Shown here piece by piece: positions 1 through 9,383 of a stretch of 64,000 bases of DNA. The DNA is from Psychromonas sp. CNPT3. GTDB lineage: Bacteria > Pseudomonadota > Gammaproteobacteria > Enterobacterales > Psychromonadaceae. Both the position numbers and the translations under genes were made by a program. The number at the start of each line of letters is the position of its first letter. Positions within the stretch are counted from its first letter, which is position 1. The stretch covers positions 2,127,883 to 2,191,882 of the forward strand of contig NC_020802.1 of NCBI RefSeq assembly GCF_000153405.2, read 5' to 3'. The notes beneath the pieces are model-generated. The model did not search any database. It was not told the DNA's origin and saw nothing but the letters and a program-made list of their open reading frames with translations.

Positions 1-52
1 AGTACTTATTGAGCTAGAAGACTGGCAGATAAAACGTGAATTTGAAAAATAA
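1..52 (+). CDS. smrB: SmrB-like endonuclease, C-terminal end only (partial)
   Basis: The frame from base 2 is open to a TAA at 50-52 and gives 16 residues, beginning VLIELEDWQ. This resembles the end of the E. coli Smr-domain ribosome-rescue endonuclease SmrB (YfcN), which finishes with a similar LVLIE-x-DEW stretch. The other two forward frames stop within 20 bases. In E. coli smrB lies beside sixA and converges on it, as here. The fragment is very short, so the name rests on this short match plus synteny. Confidence 0.5.
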   Translation, partial: VLIELEDWQIKREFEK

Positions 53-91
53 AACGTATCCTCTGCCTGGCGTATAAAGTAGCACCTGTAT

Positions 92-562
92 TTAAGGTAA
101 TTGACTGACCGCAATAATACTATGTAACTGCGCAAAACCTTGCTCATCTAATTCGATATGGGCAACGCTTGATGTCGAAAACGCAGGAACACCTGCCGAG
201 GGGACAAGTTCAGACACAATATAACCGACTAAGGGAAGGTGTGAGATCAACAAGACACTTTTGATGCCCTGCGCCTGTAACGCAAGTATTTCTGAGACGG
301 TTTTATGCGCACTGCCTGATGGGGTTAATATTCTTAACGTTTGTTGTTGCTCTATATCAGGAAAGTATTCACATACACTTTGCCACGTTTGTTGTGCTCG
401 TACAAAAGGGCTGACCATAAGCGCATCAAAAACCACGTCTTTTGTGCGTAAATAACGCGCCATTCGAGCGTTTTGAGCGCGCCCTAATGACGTTAATGCG
501 CGTTGTTCATCGGATCTTGCCATCATTTGGGCTTCACCATGACGCATAATATAAAGATGCAT
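92..562 (-). CDS. sixA: Phosphohistidine phosphatase SixA
   Basis: Histidine phosphatase superfamily protein of 156 residues, the usual SixA length. It removes phosphate from phosphohistidine on signalling proteins (ArcB HPt domain and the nitrogen PTS NPr in E. coli) in the cytoplasm. The RHG catalytic motif is at residues 7-9, where His8 is the expected phospho-acceptor, and a second conserved His sits in SHLP at 108. The start gives the family N-terminus MHLYIMRHG directly; the ribosome site is weak. It converges on the smrB end, as in E. coli. Confidence 0.93.
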   Translation of the reverse strand: MHLYIMRHGEAQMMARSDEQRALTSLGRAQNARMARYLRTKDVVFDALMVSPFVRAQQTWQSVCEYFPDIEQQQTLRILTPSGSAHKTVSEILALQAQGIKSVLLISHLPLVGYIVSELVPSAGVPAFSTSSVAHIELDEQGFAQLHSIIAVSQLP

Positions 563-665
563 AATATTTATTCTCAGTGTCTTATGTAGGCAAAAAGTAT
601 AGCATACAAAATCAGCAACTAAGACGTATAACAGTGCAAGTTCATACGTTTATAAAATTACTTTA

Positions 666-806
666 TTAATTCTTTACCGGGCCGTTACCGGTGAAATGTA
701 ATATCGCAGCAGCAACACAAAAAACCCCCACAAATCCACCTAAGAAAATAACAGGCATAGCTGCATAACCTAATGTATGCCAAATAATTGATTCTAAGTT
801 ACTCAT
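666..806 (-). CDS. Single-span membrane miniprotein (TIGR02808-like)
   Basis: An open frame of 46 codons, preceded by a good AGAGGA ribosome site 5-8 bases before the ATG. The peptide starts MSNLESIIWHTLGYAAMP and continues into one hydrophobic segment (about residues 14-37) with several Gly and Ala, ending in a short polar tail. From memory it matches a family of 45-odd residue proteins in Vibrio, Photobacterium and Aeromonas (TIGR02808), often found near periplasmic nitrate reductase genes. No nap gene is in this window. Function unknown. The start, ribosome site and composition make it a credible gene. Confidence 0.72.
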   Translation of the reverse strand: MSNLESIIWHTLGYAAMPVIFLGGFVGVFCVAAAILHFTGNGPVKN

Positions 807-961
807 ACGCATCCTCTGCTTTACGTTACAATATTGTTAATAATACGTAATAATGACATGAAAAACATGTTTAAAATCATAAAACAGGTAAACAATTTTT
901 TTTATTAAGGGAACTTTTTAAATAAAACATTGCCTGTTACTATACCAAAATCATTCTGAAT

Positions 962-1933
962 ATGAGTATTCTCATGGAAAAACAACAAATTAAAGCATTA
1001 CGCAATTACCTAAACCAAATGATTTTAGGGCAAAGTGAATTAGTCGATGGATTACTAATCGCATTGCTTGCAGATGGACATATTATTGTAGAGAGTCCCC
1101 CTGGACTTGCCAAAACACGTGCCATTAATGCCCTTGCTAAAGGAATCGAAGGCGATTTTCATCGCATTCAATTCACCCCTGACTTATTGCCTTCTGATTT
1201 AACGGGAACGGATATTTTCCGCCAAGAAACAGGCGAGTTTATTTTTGAAAAAGGCCCTCTTTTCCATAACCTTATTTTAGCGGATGAGATAAACCGTGCC
1301 CCTGCAAAAGTACAATCGGCTTTATTAGAGGCGATGGCCGAGCATCAAATTACGGTAGGTAAAACGACTTATCAATTACCAGAGCTTTTTTTAGTAATGG
1401 CAACACAAAATCCATTAGAGCAAGAAGGCACTTATCCTTTACCAGAAGCACAGCTAGATCGTTTTATTATGCACCTTGAATTAGATTATCCGGATGCAAA
1501 AACTGAAAAACAAATCTTAGCCCTTAATCATAAAGAGATTTTAAAAGAAGAAGTTGCAAAGGTAACCCCTCTCACTAATCAGCAAATTTTTAATATGCGC
1601 CGTGAAGTGATGAATATCACTATCGCTCCGCATCTTGAGGACTACCTCATTAATTTGATCATAGCGACGCGTCAACCTAAACTCTATTCTGATCAACTCG
1701 GTGAATGGATAAATTATGGTGCGAGTCCACGCGCAACACTTGCCTTAATGCGCACCGCCAAAGCACGAGCGTGGTTAGATCAACGCGATCATGTGATCCC
1801 TGATGATATTATTCAAAACCTTTATCCGGTATTACGCCATCGTTTGATTTTAACTTATGAAGCAGAGGCACAAGGCATTACAGCGAATCAAGTGATCAAA
1901 GAAATATTACAACAAGTGGCGATCCCTGCATAA
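962..1933 (+). CDS. MoxR-family AAA+ ATPase
   Basis: AAA+ chaperone-like ATPase of 323 residues. Walker A is SPPGLAKT at about 45-52 and Walker B ILADEINR at about 105-112, followed by the RAPAKVQSALLEAM sensor stretch typical of MoxR. MoxR ATPases act with VWA proteins, probably remodelling or activating partner complexes. It heads a six-gene operon whose members overlap or abut, the next ATG overlapping this stop by one base. The start could be the ATG at 962 or the one at 974; neither has a strong ribosome site, and a GAG lies 7 bases before the second. Confidence 0.92.
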   Translation: MSILMEKQQIKALRNYLNQMILGQSELVDGLLIALLADGHIIVESPPGLAKTRAINALAKGIEGDFHRIQFTPDLLPSDLTGTDIFRQETGEFIFEKGPLFHNLILADEINRAPAKVQSALLEAMAEHQITVGKTTYQLPELFLVMATQNPLEQEGTYPLPEAQLDRFIMHLELDYPDAKTEKQILALNHKEILKEEVAKVTPLTNQQIFNMRREVMNITIAPHLEDYLINLIIATRQPKLYSDQLGEWINYGASPRATLALMRTAKARAWLDQRDHVIPDDIIQNLYPVLRHRLILTYEAEAQGITANQVIKEILQQVAIPA

Positions 1934-2880
1934 TGAGCCGTCAAAATATACTCGCTATTTTTAATAACACACCTTATAGCAATGGTATTGAGGTCAATCT
2001 CAATGAATTACTGAGTTATAAGCAACAAGCGAAAATGACCTTAAAGCTTAAAAATTGCGTAGCGAAACAAGCCCGTGCTGGAAATTATTTGTCAAAAATA
2101 AAAGGCCGAGGCATGGAGTTTGCTGAGGTGCGTCATTACCAAGCCGGCGATGACATCCGCAATATAGATTGGGCTGTCACGGCGCGTACGGGTAAAGCGC
2201 ACAGTAAATTGTTTCAAGAAGAAAAAGAGAGGTCGGTGTTTATACTGCTTGATCTATCCGACAGTATGATTTTTGGTAGTCAATTTGTGTTTAAATCTGT
2301 ACAAGCTTGTCATTTAGGCGCGCTACTCAGTTGGCAAGCGAAGCAACGCGGTGATCGTCTTGGGGGTTTGATTTTTAATCAACAAAGCGTTGCAGAGTTA
2401 AAGCCCAGCGGACGCCACCTTGGCTTAATGCGTTTTTTACATCAAAGTGACGCACTATGCTTAAAAGAAGCGTTTAAAACACACTCTGAGCAACAATCTT
2501 TATTGATACAACTCAAACGCATTGCACGTCTCGTTCAAACGGGTAGCCAAGTACACTTAATAAGTGATTTTTCACAACTTGATGATGAATGCATAAAAAT
2601 ACTCAGCCAAATAAAACGTCATAATCAAGTACATGCCTGGCATATCAATGATCCTCTAGAGCGCCAATTACCTGACAATTTAACACATAAAAAAGTGCAG
2701 ATTAATAGTTTATCCGGCAGTGCTTTTTTCAACAAGAAAGCCTCTCGTCAAGATTATAAAAACCAAGCTTTACAACGCCATGAAAAAATAGTGAATACTT
2801 TTATACAGCAAGGGGTAGCATACCACTCAATTTGCGCCTCTTTACCTTTAATGGAGCAATTTCATGCGCGCACAAACTAG
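1933..2880 (+). CDS. DUF58 domain protein (VWA-like)
   Basis: Protein of 315 residues with the DUF58 signature VRHYQAGDDIRNIDW at about 66-80 and a VWA-like core FILLDLSDSM at about 103-112, which keeps the DxSxS metal-site pattern. DUF58 proteins almost always sit beside MoxR ATPases and VWA proteins and are presumed partners. The start overlaps the MoxR stop (TAATG), which suggests translational coupling; the end overlaps the next gene by 17 bases. The precise role is not established for the family. Confidence 0.9.
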   Translation: MSRQNILAIFNNTPYSNGIEVNLNELLSYKQQAKMTLKLKNCVAKQARAGNYLSKIKGRGMEFAEVRHYQAGDDIRNIDWAVTARTGKAHSKLFQEEKERSVFILLDLSDSMIFGSQFVFKSVQACHLGALLSWQAKQRGDRLGGLIFNQQSVAELKPSGRHLGLMRFLHQSDALCLKEAFKTHSEQQSLLIQLKRIARLVQTGSQVHLISDFSQLDDECIKILSQIKRHNQVHAWHINDPLERQLPDNLTHKKVQINSLSGSAFFNKKASRQDYKNQALQRHEKIVNTFIQQGVAYHSICASLPLMEQFHARTN

Positions 2881-3349
2881 CACAGATCCCCTCGCTCAAT
2901 TAGCTGACATTATCAGTCCAACCGTACCAAGCAGTTGGCCACCAGCCCCCCTATATTGGATATTATTAGTCATTGTATTCGCACTTTTAGGTGGCCTTTT
3001 CTGGTACCTTCATAAACAAAGTAAAGAGTGGAAAAAAGATAAAAACATACGTCTACAATTACAAACATTAATCCACCAAGATGCGAGTTTTATTCAATTA
3101 AATCAACTTTTAAAAGCCGTGGCTCTGCAACATTTTCCGCGTCATCAAGTGGCCTCTTTACATGGTAAAGCTTGGTTTGTTTTTTTACATCAATATAGCC
3201 AAACAAGTCTCTTTGGTGGTCAGCAACGTTTTTTACAACGCCTTTATAAAGAGACACATAAAGGATGTAGCCCTGACGATTTTAATGATGCGAAGCTCTG
3301 GTTGAACGGACTTAAAAAAGAGATCAAAAAAAGGACAAGAAATGTTTGA
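2864..3349 (+). CDS. DUF4381 membrane protein of the MoxR/VWA operon
   Basis: Protein of 161 residues with one clear transmembrane span at about 31-48 (YWILLVIVFALLGGLFW) and a mainly helical, basic cytoplasmic tail. Size, position between a DUF58 gene and a VWA gene, and the Pro/Trp-rich stretch before the membrane span match DUF4381 proteins found in proteobacterial Bat-type operons. It overlaps the genes on both sides (17 and 8 bases). Probably a membrane anchor or scaffold; this is inferred from context. Confidence 0.82.
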   Translation: MRAQTSTDPLAQLADIISPTVPSSWPPAPLYWILLVIVFALLGGLFWYLHKQSKEWKKDKNIRLQLQTLIHQDASFIQLNQLLKAVALQHFPRHQVASLHGKAWFVFLHQYSQTSLFGGQQRFLQRLYKETHKGCSPDDFNDAKLWLNGLKKEIKKRTRNV

Positions 3350-4328
3350 ATTTTCACATTTATGGCTATTTTTAATACTGCCATTGCCCTTGCTTGCTCG
3401 TTATTTTTTAAAAGCTGCGAGTCAGCAGCATACACAAGTATGGATCCCACTTGCGACGGGCAGTAAACAATCGTTTTTACAGCAAACACAAAGTAAGTTC
3501 GGCGCTTTTATCTTATTGCTTGCTTGGACTCTTGTGATCGTTGCTCTTGCCAAACCTATTTACTATGGTGAGCCTATTCGCGCTCAACAACAAAGCCGCA
3601 ATATGATCTTATCGTTAGATCTTTCTGGCAGTATGAACGAAGTGGATATGCGTCTAGATGGGCAAAGTGTCACCCGTTTATCTCTTGTAAAATCTTTACT
3701 TAAAAAATTTGTTGCCACGCGTCAAGGCGATCGCTTAGGGCTTATTTTATTTGCGGATCATGCCTATTTACAAACACCTTTAACCTTTGATTTAAAAACC
3801 ATCGCACAGCGCATAGAAGAAACACAAATAGGACTCGTCGGTATACGCACCGCTATCGGTGAATCTATTGCTATCGCCATCAAACGTTTTGTTAAAAACA
3901 AAAATAAACAACGCATCTTGATTTTACTTACCGATGGCAGTAATACAGCGGGGCGTATTAAACCTTTGCAAGCAGCCCGACAAGCAGCCAAAAATCATAT
4001 CACTATTTACACTATTGGTATTGGCGCAGATAGCATGCTAAAACAAGGTTTTTGGGGCCAGCAACGCATTAACCCGTCAGCCGATCTTGACGAAAAGAGC
4101 CTCACTGAAATCGCCAAATTAACAGGTGGTCAATATTTTAGAGCCAAAGACCAACAACAACTTGAAAAAATCTATCAAATTATTAATCAACTTGAGCCGA
4201 TTGATAGTGAAAAGTTAAAATATCGGCCTCAGCGCGATCTTTTTTATTATCCGCTTGCAGGCGCCCTCTTATTACTGATTTTCTATGCTCTCTATCTACA
4301 ACTGCAAGGCTACCGAAATGCTCGTTGA
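3342..4328 (+). CDS. batA: VWA-domain membrane protein, BatA-like
   Basis: Protein of 328 residues: two N-terminal membrane spans (about 5-22 and 55-73), a von Willebrand A domain with MIDAS motif DLSGS at 93-97 and the later conserved LLTDGSNTAG, then a C-terminal span at about 303-320. This span-VWA-span layout is that of BatA of Bacteroides aerotolerance operons and their proteobacterial homologues. The VWA domain probably binds partners in the periplasm through a metal ion. It overlaps the genes before and after it. Confidence 0.88.
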   Translation: MFEFSHLWLFLILPLPLLARYFLKAASQQHTQVWIPLATGSKQSFLQQTQSKFGAFILLLAWTLVIVALAKPIYYGEPIRAQQQSRNMILSLDLSGSMNEVDMRLDGQSVTRLSLVKSLLKKFVATRQGDRLGLILFADHAYLQTPLTFDLKTIAQRIEETQIGLVGIRTAIGESIAIAIKRFVKNKNKQRILILLTDGSNTAGRIKPLQAARQAAKNHITIYTIGIGADSMLKQGFWGQQRINPSADLDEKSLTEIAKLTGGQYFRAKDQQQLEKIYQIINQLEPIDSEKLKYRPQRDLFYYPLAGALLLLIFYALYLQLQGYRNAR

Positions 4329-6243
4329 AAACTTCCTTTTTTTACGCCCAGAATGGCTCTATGGCTTATTGTTAATAGGTGCAATTGCACTCTTTAGATC
4401 TCGGCGTCAGCATAAAAGCCAAAAACAGCCCTTAATTGCCCCCCATTTAAGCCCTAATTTAGTGCATTACGCAGTGCAAAATAAGATGCAACATTATTTC
4501 TTATATCCGCTCGCGATATTAACGCTGATTGCGTTAGCTGGCCCAAGTTGGCAGAAAATCAGTACCCCTATTTACGACATCAAAAAAGCACAAGTTTTGA
4601 TCATGGATATGTCTTACTCTATGTATGCAACCGATATTAAACCGGATCGTTTAAGTCAGGAAAAATACAAAGCCATGGATTTAATAAAAGCATGGGATGA
4701 GGGCGAAAAAGCTTTAGTCGCCTACGCTGGAGATGCCTTTACACTTTCACCTTTAACCCGTGATAGTAATGCCATTTTAAATCATATTCCCAATTTAACG
4801 CCAGAGATAATGCCAGTAATGGGCTCAAATGCAGATGCTGCATTGCAAAAAGCAATCACTTTACTGACCAATGCGGGCTACACAAAGGGCCACATTGTAT
4901 TTATGACCGATGGCATTAGCCCGACACAGGCCGATAGCATGCTGGATCGCTTAAAAGGCACCGCATGGGTTGTTTCCGTGTTAGCGCTTGCTACCGAGAA
5001 AGGGGCTCCTATTACGCTTGCTAATGGGAAGTTAGTGAGTGATAAACAGGGTAATATCGTTATCGCCACACTTAATAGTGCTCCCTTAATTAAAGTAACC
5101 AACGCAACCCATGGCTTGTATCAAACATTCCAAAGCGATAATCAAGACGTATTACAACTGGCCTCTTTTTTTAAACAGCAAAGTGCACAAAAAAATGACA
5201 GCGCGAATAACCTCTTTGAACGCGCTAAAGATGCGGGCTACTGGTTTACCTTTGTCATCGCCATCCTTTTCTTAGGATTATTTCGCAAAGGATTTTTTTA
5301 TCTCTTGTTATTTTGTGTCGGGTTACCACTTAGTAGTACTCACGTTGAAGCTTCTATCTGGAACAATAATCAACAAAATGCTTATCAAGCGTATCAAGAC
5401 AAAGATTATAAACATGCAGCAGAGCTCTATGAAAACAACTTTGATAAAGGTGCTGCATTATATAAAAACAAAAAATACAGCGATGCACTCAGTGCGTTTA
5501 CTGAGGTTATCAAAAAAGATCCTAACAATGCGCATGCGTTTTATAACCAGGGCAATAGCTTTGCCAAGTTGGACGAGTTAGATAATGCGATCCAAGCGTA
5601 TCAGCGCGCATTGATACTTAAAAAAGACTTTACGCAGGCCCAGAGAAATAAAGAAATAGTGATGCAAGAAAAACAAAAACAAAAAAAACAAGCACAAAAT
5701 AAAAAGAGTAAGCAACAGAAAAAACAAGACGGTAAAAACAAAAAACAACAAGCGCAAAAAAACAACAAGCAAGATCCCGATAAAAAATCGAATAAGGCGT
5801 CTAAAGACAACAAAGACAGTAAAGACAGTACCTCTAAAAAAGATGAGCGCTCAAAGACTGAGAAAAATCAGCAAGAAAAGAAAAAGCAACAAACAAAAAA
5901 TAATAACGATGATAAAAATAAAAATGCTCAGCAGGCACAGCAGCCTCCCTTGCCCGCTAAAAAAGAGTCATTAAAAGAAAAAAACAAAAAACAAAAAGAT
6001 AAAGCGCGTACAAGCGCACAAAAAAACAATAAGAAAAAAACGTTAAAAAACAATAACCCCCCCTTAATGGGCATCACTAAATCTAAGGATAAAATCAATA
6101 AAGAGTATCAAGCATTGCCTAATTGGCTTAAAAACATGCCTGATGATCCCTCTTTATTACTTCAAAATAAAATGCGTATTGAATATCGAAAACGCGCGCT
6201 AAGTCAGCCTGTCCAGCCACAAAATAATGGGATCATCTGGTAA
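4318..6243 (+). CDS. batB: BatB/BatC-like fusion: VWA domain plus TPR and a K/Q/N-rich tail
   Basis: Protein of 641 residues from the ATG at 4318, which has AAGG 8 bases upstream and overlaps the batA stop by 11 bases; an in-frame ATG at 4285 is less likely. Order: membrane spans at about 12-27 and 60-76, VWA domain with MIDAS motif DMSYS at 97-101, spans at about 305-342, TPR helices at about 355-440, then roughly 140 residues almost wholly Lys, Gln, Asn and Asp, ending in a conserved LPNWLKNMPDDPS segment. Bacteroides encode BatB and BatC separately; the joined form is common in Gammaproteobacteria. The low-complexity tail is encoded by an A-rich tract at 5660-6060. Confidence 0.88.
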   Translation: MLVENFLFLRPEWLYGLLLIGAIALFRSRRQHKSQKQPLIAPHLSPNLVHYAVQNKMQHYFLYPLAILTLIALAGPSWQKISTPIYDIKKAQVLIMDMSYSMYATDIKPDRLSQEKYKAMDLIKAWDEGEKALVAYAGDAFTLSPLTRDSNAILNHIPNLTPEIMPVMGSNADAALQKAITLLTNAGYTKGHIVFMTDGISPTQADSMLDRLKGTAWVVSVLALATEKGAPITLANGKLVSDKQGNIVIATLNSAPLIKVTNATHGLYQTFQSDNQDVLQLASFFKQQSAQKNDSANNLFERAKDAGYWFTFVIAILFLGLFRKGFFYLLLFCVGLPLSSTHVEASIWNNNQQNAYQAYQDKDYKHAAELYENNFDKGAALYKNKKYSDALSAFTEVIKKDPNNAHAFYNQGNSFAKLDELDNAIQAYQRALILKKDFTQAQRNKEIVMQEKQKQKKQAQNKKSKQQKKQDGKNKKQQAQKNNKQDPDKKSNKASKDNKDSKDSTSKKDERSKTEKNQQEKKKQQTKNNNDDKNKNAQQAQQPPLPAKKESLKEKNKKQKDKARTSAQKNNKKKTLKNNNPPLMGITKSKDKINKEYQALPNWLKNMPDDPSLLLQNKMRIEYRKRALSQPVQPQNNGIIW

Positions 6244-7928
6244 TGAAAACACTTTCAACGTTAATCTTCAGCTTGTTTATGTCCGTGTGTTTCACACAAC
6301 TGGCCTACGCTAACACGACTATTCAAGCCTTTGTAAATAACAATACTATCGTAATGGGCGAACAACTCATTTTAAATATTAGCGTCAATGATATTGGATC
6401 TGAATATCAACTTGATAGCTCGCCTTTAACACGTAACTTTCGCGTTTTTCTCCCCTCTCAATCTCGTCAACGTGAAAATATTAATGGGAAAATGAGCCAA
6501 AAAACCACATGGAAAATTCGTTTACAAGCTAAAAAAACAGGGAAACTACAGATCCCCTCTTTAACAGTTGGCCCCTTAAAAACACAGCCTATTGCGATTC
6601 AAGTTGAGATCTATTCAGCAAATAAAGTTAATAATACTAACAACAGCGTTTTTATGCGCAATTCACTGAGTAAAGACAACGTTTATCTGGGTCAGACATT
6701 CATTTTAACCAGTCAGGTTTTTCTTTCCAAAGTAAGTGATAATTTGGAGCTTAGTATGCCAACGTTAGATAATGCATCGATTGAGATATATGCTAGCGAT
6801 AAAAGTGGTAGCATTATTCGTAATGGTATTCGTTACCAAACCATCACTCGACAATATAAAATAACACCACATAAAGCAGGAAAAATAGCGATCACCCCTC
6901 CCTATTTAAGCGGGACATTACGTAAAATTATCCACGTTAATCAATGGCAGAACAAAATACTGGCAGTGCCTATTAATCTTCAAAATGAAATTCTGAATAT
7001 TACTGTTAAAGCTATCCCTAAAGATTTTAAAGGAGAGTGGATAATCAGTGATGATCTGCGTTTAGTTGAGAATATAGATTTAACACAAAAAAGTTATCAT
7101 GTTGGAGAGCCTATCACGCGCAGCGTGACACTAAAGGTTGCTTCTATTGATCAGGATAAACTACCTTCTATCGATTTTAATTACTCGGGATCTTTACGTT
7201 ATTACCCTGATAAGGATGTTTTTGCATCTCAAAGAGACAATGTATTATCCTATGCGACGCGTACTTTTAAACATGCCATTATTGCCGACAAAGCGGGGAC
7301 ATTAATTTTACCCGAAATTAAGATCGTTTGGTGGAATAGCCAAACCGATAAACAACAAGTCACCTTACTGGCACAGCAAACATTAACTATTTTAAGTGCC
7401 AACACATCAAATATTACGCCGCGCACGACAGTAGTAGACACAAACTTAGCAATGAAAACCCCGCCCGTAAATACGTCTGAAAACGTCTTTAACTATTGGA
7501 AAATAAGCACTCTCATCTTCGCCCTTTTATTTTCTGGTACGCTACTATTACTGTTTTTATCCCTGCGCGTCAAAAAAACTAAACGCGCCACAAACATGGT
7601 GAGCACACCACAAACATCGGCTTATCTTCTTTTACAAAAAAAGCTAAAAAAAGGTAATAGTACAGAGGTTTACCAAGCACTGCTTATTTATGCTCAGCAA
7701 CGTTTTCCAACACTCAAAAGTATCAGTCAACTCCCTTTAATGAGTCAGCTGAGTGAACAAGAAAAAATGCAATTGCGAGATATCCTTATCACGTTGGAAA
7801 ATGCATGCAGTCACGGTAATAAAACATGCGCCACACAATATTTAAGCGTATTGATCCAAAAAATACATGATCAACAAACACACTTAGCAACAGATGACGT
7901 TTTACGCTTAAACCCCACTGAAGAGTAA
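6243..7928 (+). CDS. batD: BatD-like aerotolerance protein
   Basis: Protein of 561 residues with a signal peptide (1-23, ending AYA), a long beta-rich periplasmic region and one membrane span at about 419-440, then a cytoplasmic tail. This is the BatD (oxygen tolerance) family layout and it is the last gene of the MoxR-DUF58-DUF4381-BatA-BatB/C-BatD operon. Its ATG overlaps the preceding TAA by one base. BatD is linked to stress and oxygen tolerance in Bacteroides; a biochemical role is not known. Confidence 0.87.
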   Translation: MKTLSTLIFSLFMSVCFTQLAYANTTIQAFVNNNTIVMGEQLILNISVNDIGSEYQLDSSPLTRNFRVFLPSQSRQRENINGKMSQKTTWKIRLQAKKTGKLQIPSLTVGPLKTQPIAIQVEIYSANKVNNTNNSVFMRNSLSKDNVYLGQTFILTSQVFLSKVSDNLELSMPTLDNASIEIYASDKSGSIIRNGIRYQTITRQYKITPHKAGKIAITPPYLSGTLRKIIHVNQWQNKILAVPINLQNEILNITVKAIPKDFKGEWIISDDLRLVENIDLTQKSYHVGEPITRSVTLKVASIDQDKLPSIDFNYSGSLRYYPDKDVFASQRDNVLSYATRTFKHAIIADKAGTLILPEIKIVWWNSQTDKQQVTLLAQQTLTILSANTSNITPRTTVVDTNLAMKTPPVNTSENVFNYWKISTLIFALLFSGTLLLLFLSLRVKKTKRATNMVSTPQTSAYLLLQKKLKKGNSTEVYQALLIYAQQRFPTLKSISQLPLMSQLSEQEKMQLRDILITLENACSHGNKTCATQYLSVLIQKIHDQQTHLATDDVLRLNPTEE

Positions 7929-7982
7929 ACTTAACCAAAAACATATAAGGCGTTGATAAAAAAATGATAAAATGTATTTTTT

Positions 7983-8018
7983 ACTCTGGGTGTACACGTG
8001 ACACTCAGAGCGTTTTAC
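7983..8018 (+). terminator. Hairpin after the bat operon, likely terminator
   Basis: Arms 7984-7993 and 8001-8010 (CTCTGGGTGT / ACACTCAGAG) pair with one G-T pair, and a TTTTA tail follows two bases later. It lies 55 bases after the batD stop. Confidence 0.6.
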
Positions 8019-8317
8019 GCCTGATAGTCCTCGTTAAATGCAATAAATAATACTCCAATTACAACTTAAAAAAACAACAAGTTACAATTCACCAGTCGCC
8101 TACCCCCTCCTTTACAGCTTGCTTTTCAACCTACTTTAAAAGCCTGAATTTATTGTAATTTAAATATTTTTATCAGTTTTAAAGCAGATGAGCATTCCTT
8201 ATTTTTGAGATCTAAAGCACAAGTTCAAAGTGGCACTTCGTGTTTTTTCTCCTATGCTTTGATTTTGTTCATTAATAAATTGATTGATCCGCTCATTATA
8301 TAAACAAGGAATTGCAC
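8019..8317. other. Intergenic region before aapJ
   Basis: AT-rich, with no open frame of note on either strand. It should hold the aapJ promoter; a TATATA at about 8298 and AAGGA at 8306-8310 precede the start, but no convincing -35 is visible. Confidence 0.4.
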
Positions 8318-9331
8318 ATGAAAGTGATTAAGATAGCGTTATTATTTAGTGTCGCCAGCTTAGTGCCACAACTCGCGAGTGCAGATACGCTCGCCAAAGT
8401 GCTAAAAAATGGCACTCTACACTGTGGCGTCTCTACCGGTATTCCAGGTTTTTCAGCCACAGATTCCAAAGGGGTCTGGAAAGGTATCGATGTGGATTTT
8501 TGTCGCTCAGTCGCCTCTGCCGTTTTAGGCGATGCCTCTAAAGTTAAATATATTCCTCTTACTGCAAAAGAACGTTTTACGGCCTTACAAAGTGGTGAAA
8601 TAGATGTTTTAGTTCGCTCATCAACATGGACAGCAACGCGCGATACCTCACTCGGTTTAAACTTTGCCGGCGTTAATTACTACGATGGTCAGGGATTTTT
8701 AGTCAAAAAAAGTCTGAATGTGAATTCTGCAAAAGATCTTGATGGTGCCACTTTTTGTATTCAAGCAGGTACCACAACCGAGCTCAATTTAACCGATTAT
8801 TTTAAATCTAATAATATGCAATATAAAGCCGTAACCTATGATACATCGGGTCAAACCATTGATGGTTTCAAAAAAGGACGCTGTGATGCGGTGACCTCTG
8901 ATGCTTCTCAGTTATACGGCTTAAAATTAAAAATGAAAGATCCACAATCAGTGATGGTGTTACCTGAAATCATCTCCAAAGAGCCTTTAGGTCCTGTTGT
9001 TCGCCAAGGTGATGATAAGTGGTTTAATGTAGTGCGCTGGACTTTATTTGCATCCATCTCTGCTGAGGAGCTAGGCGTTACGACGGCAAATGTCGATACT
9101 ATGCTTAAGTCTAAAAATCCAAGTGTGAAACGTTTACTTGGTATCTCAGGTAAAACCGGTGCAGATCTTGGTTTAAGCGAAAAATGGGCTTATAACATCA
9201 TCAAAAATGTTGGTAATTATGGTGAAGTATTTGAGCGTAACGTGGGCAGTAAATCGCCTCTCAATATTAAACGTGGCCTGAACAACTTATGGAATAACGG
9301 GGGATTAATGTATCCCATGCCTATTCGTTAA
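8318..9331 (+). CDS. aapJ: General L-amino-acid ABC transporter, periplasmic binding protein
   Basis: Protein of 337 residues, AapJ/BztA family. A signal peptide ends at LASA (about residue 22), then the mature protein starts DTLAKVLKNGTLHCGV. It carries the family's GVSTGIPGF and SSTWTATRDTSLG-like stretches. It captures a broad range of L-amino acids in the periplasm for the membrane complex encoded next. The ATG at 8318 has AAGGA at 8306-8310; an upstream in-frame TTG at 8312 is less likely. A hairpin follows the gene and may keep its expression above that of the permeases. Confidence 0.93.
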   Translation: MKVIKIALLFSVASLVPQLASADTLAKVLKNGTLHCGVSTGIPGFSATDSKGVWKGIDVDFCRSVASAVLGDASKVKYIPLTAKERFTALQSGEIDVLVRSSTWTATRDTSLGLNFAGVNYYDGQGFLVKKSLNVNSAKDLDGATFCIQAGTTTELNLTDYFKSNNMQYKAVTYDTSGQTIDGFKKGRCDAVTSDASQLYGLKLKMKDPQSVMVLPEIISKEPLGPVVRQGDDKWFNVVRWTLFASISAEELGVTTANVDTMLKSKNPSVKRLLGISGKTGADLGLSEKWAYNIIKNVGNYGEVFERNVGSKSPLNIKRGLNNLWNNGGLMYPMPIR

Positions 9332-9339
9332 GCTTAATT

Positions 9340-9366
9340 AGGGATCAGGTAGTGATCCCTTTTTTA
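9340..9366 (+). terminator. Intra-operon terminator/attenuator after aapJ
   Basis: Perfect 8-bp arms AGGGATCA (9340-9347) and TGATCCCT (9353-9360) with a 5-base loop, followed by five T. It sits between the binding protein and permease genes of one operon, so partial read-through is expected. Confidence 0.75.
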
Positions 9367-9383
9367 TCAAAGGTGTCTAACTT

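Noticed and set aside
938-960. ATACCAAAATCATT before moxR resembling the repeat end
   Set aside because: Only eight bases match the element end and no second end is present.
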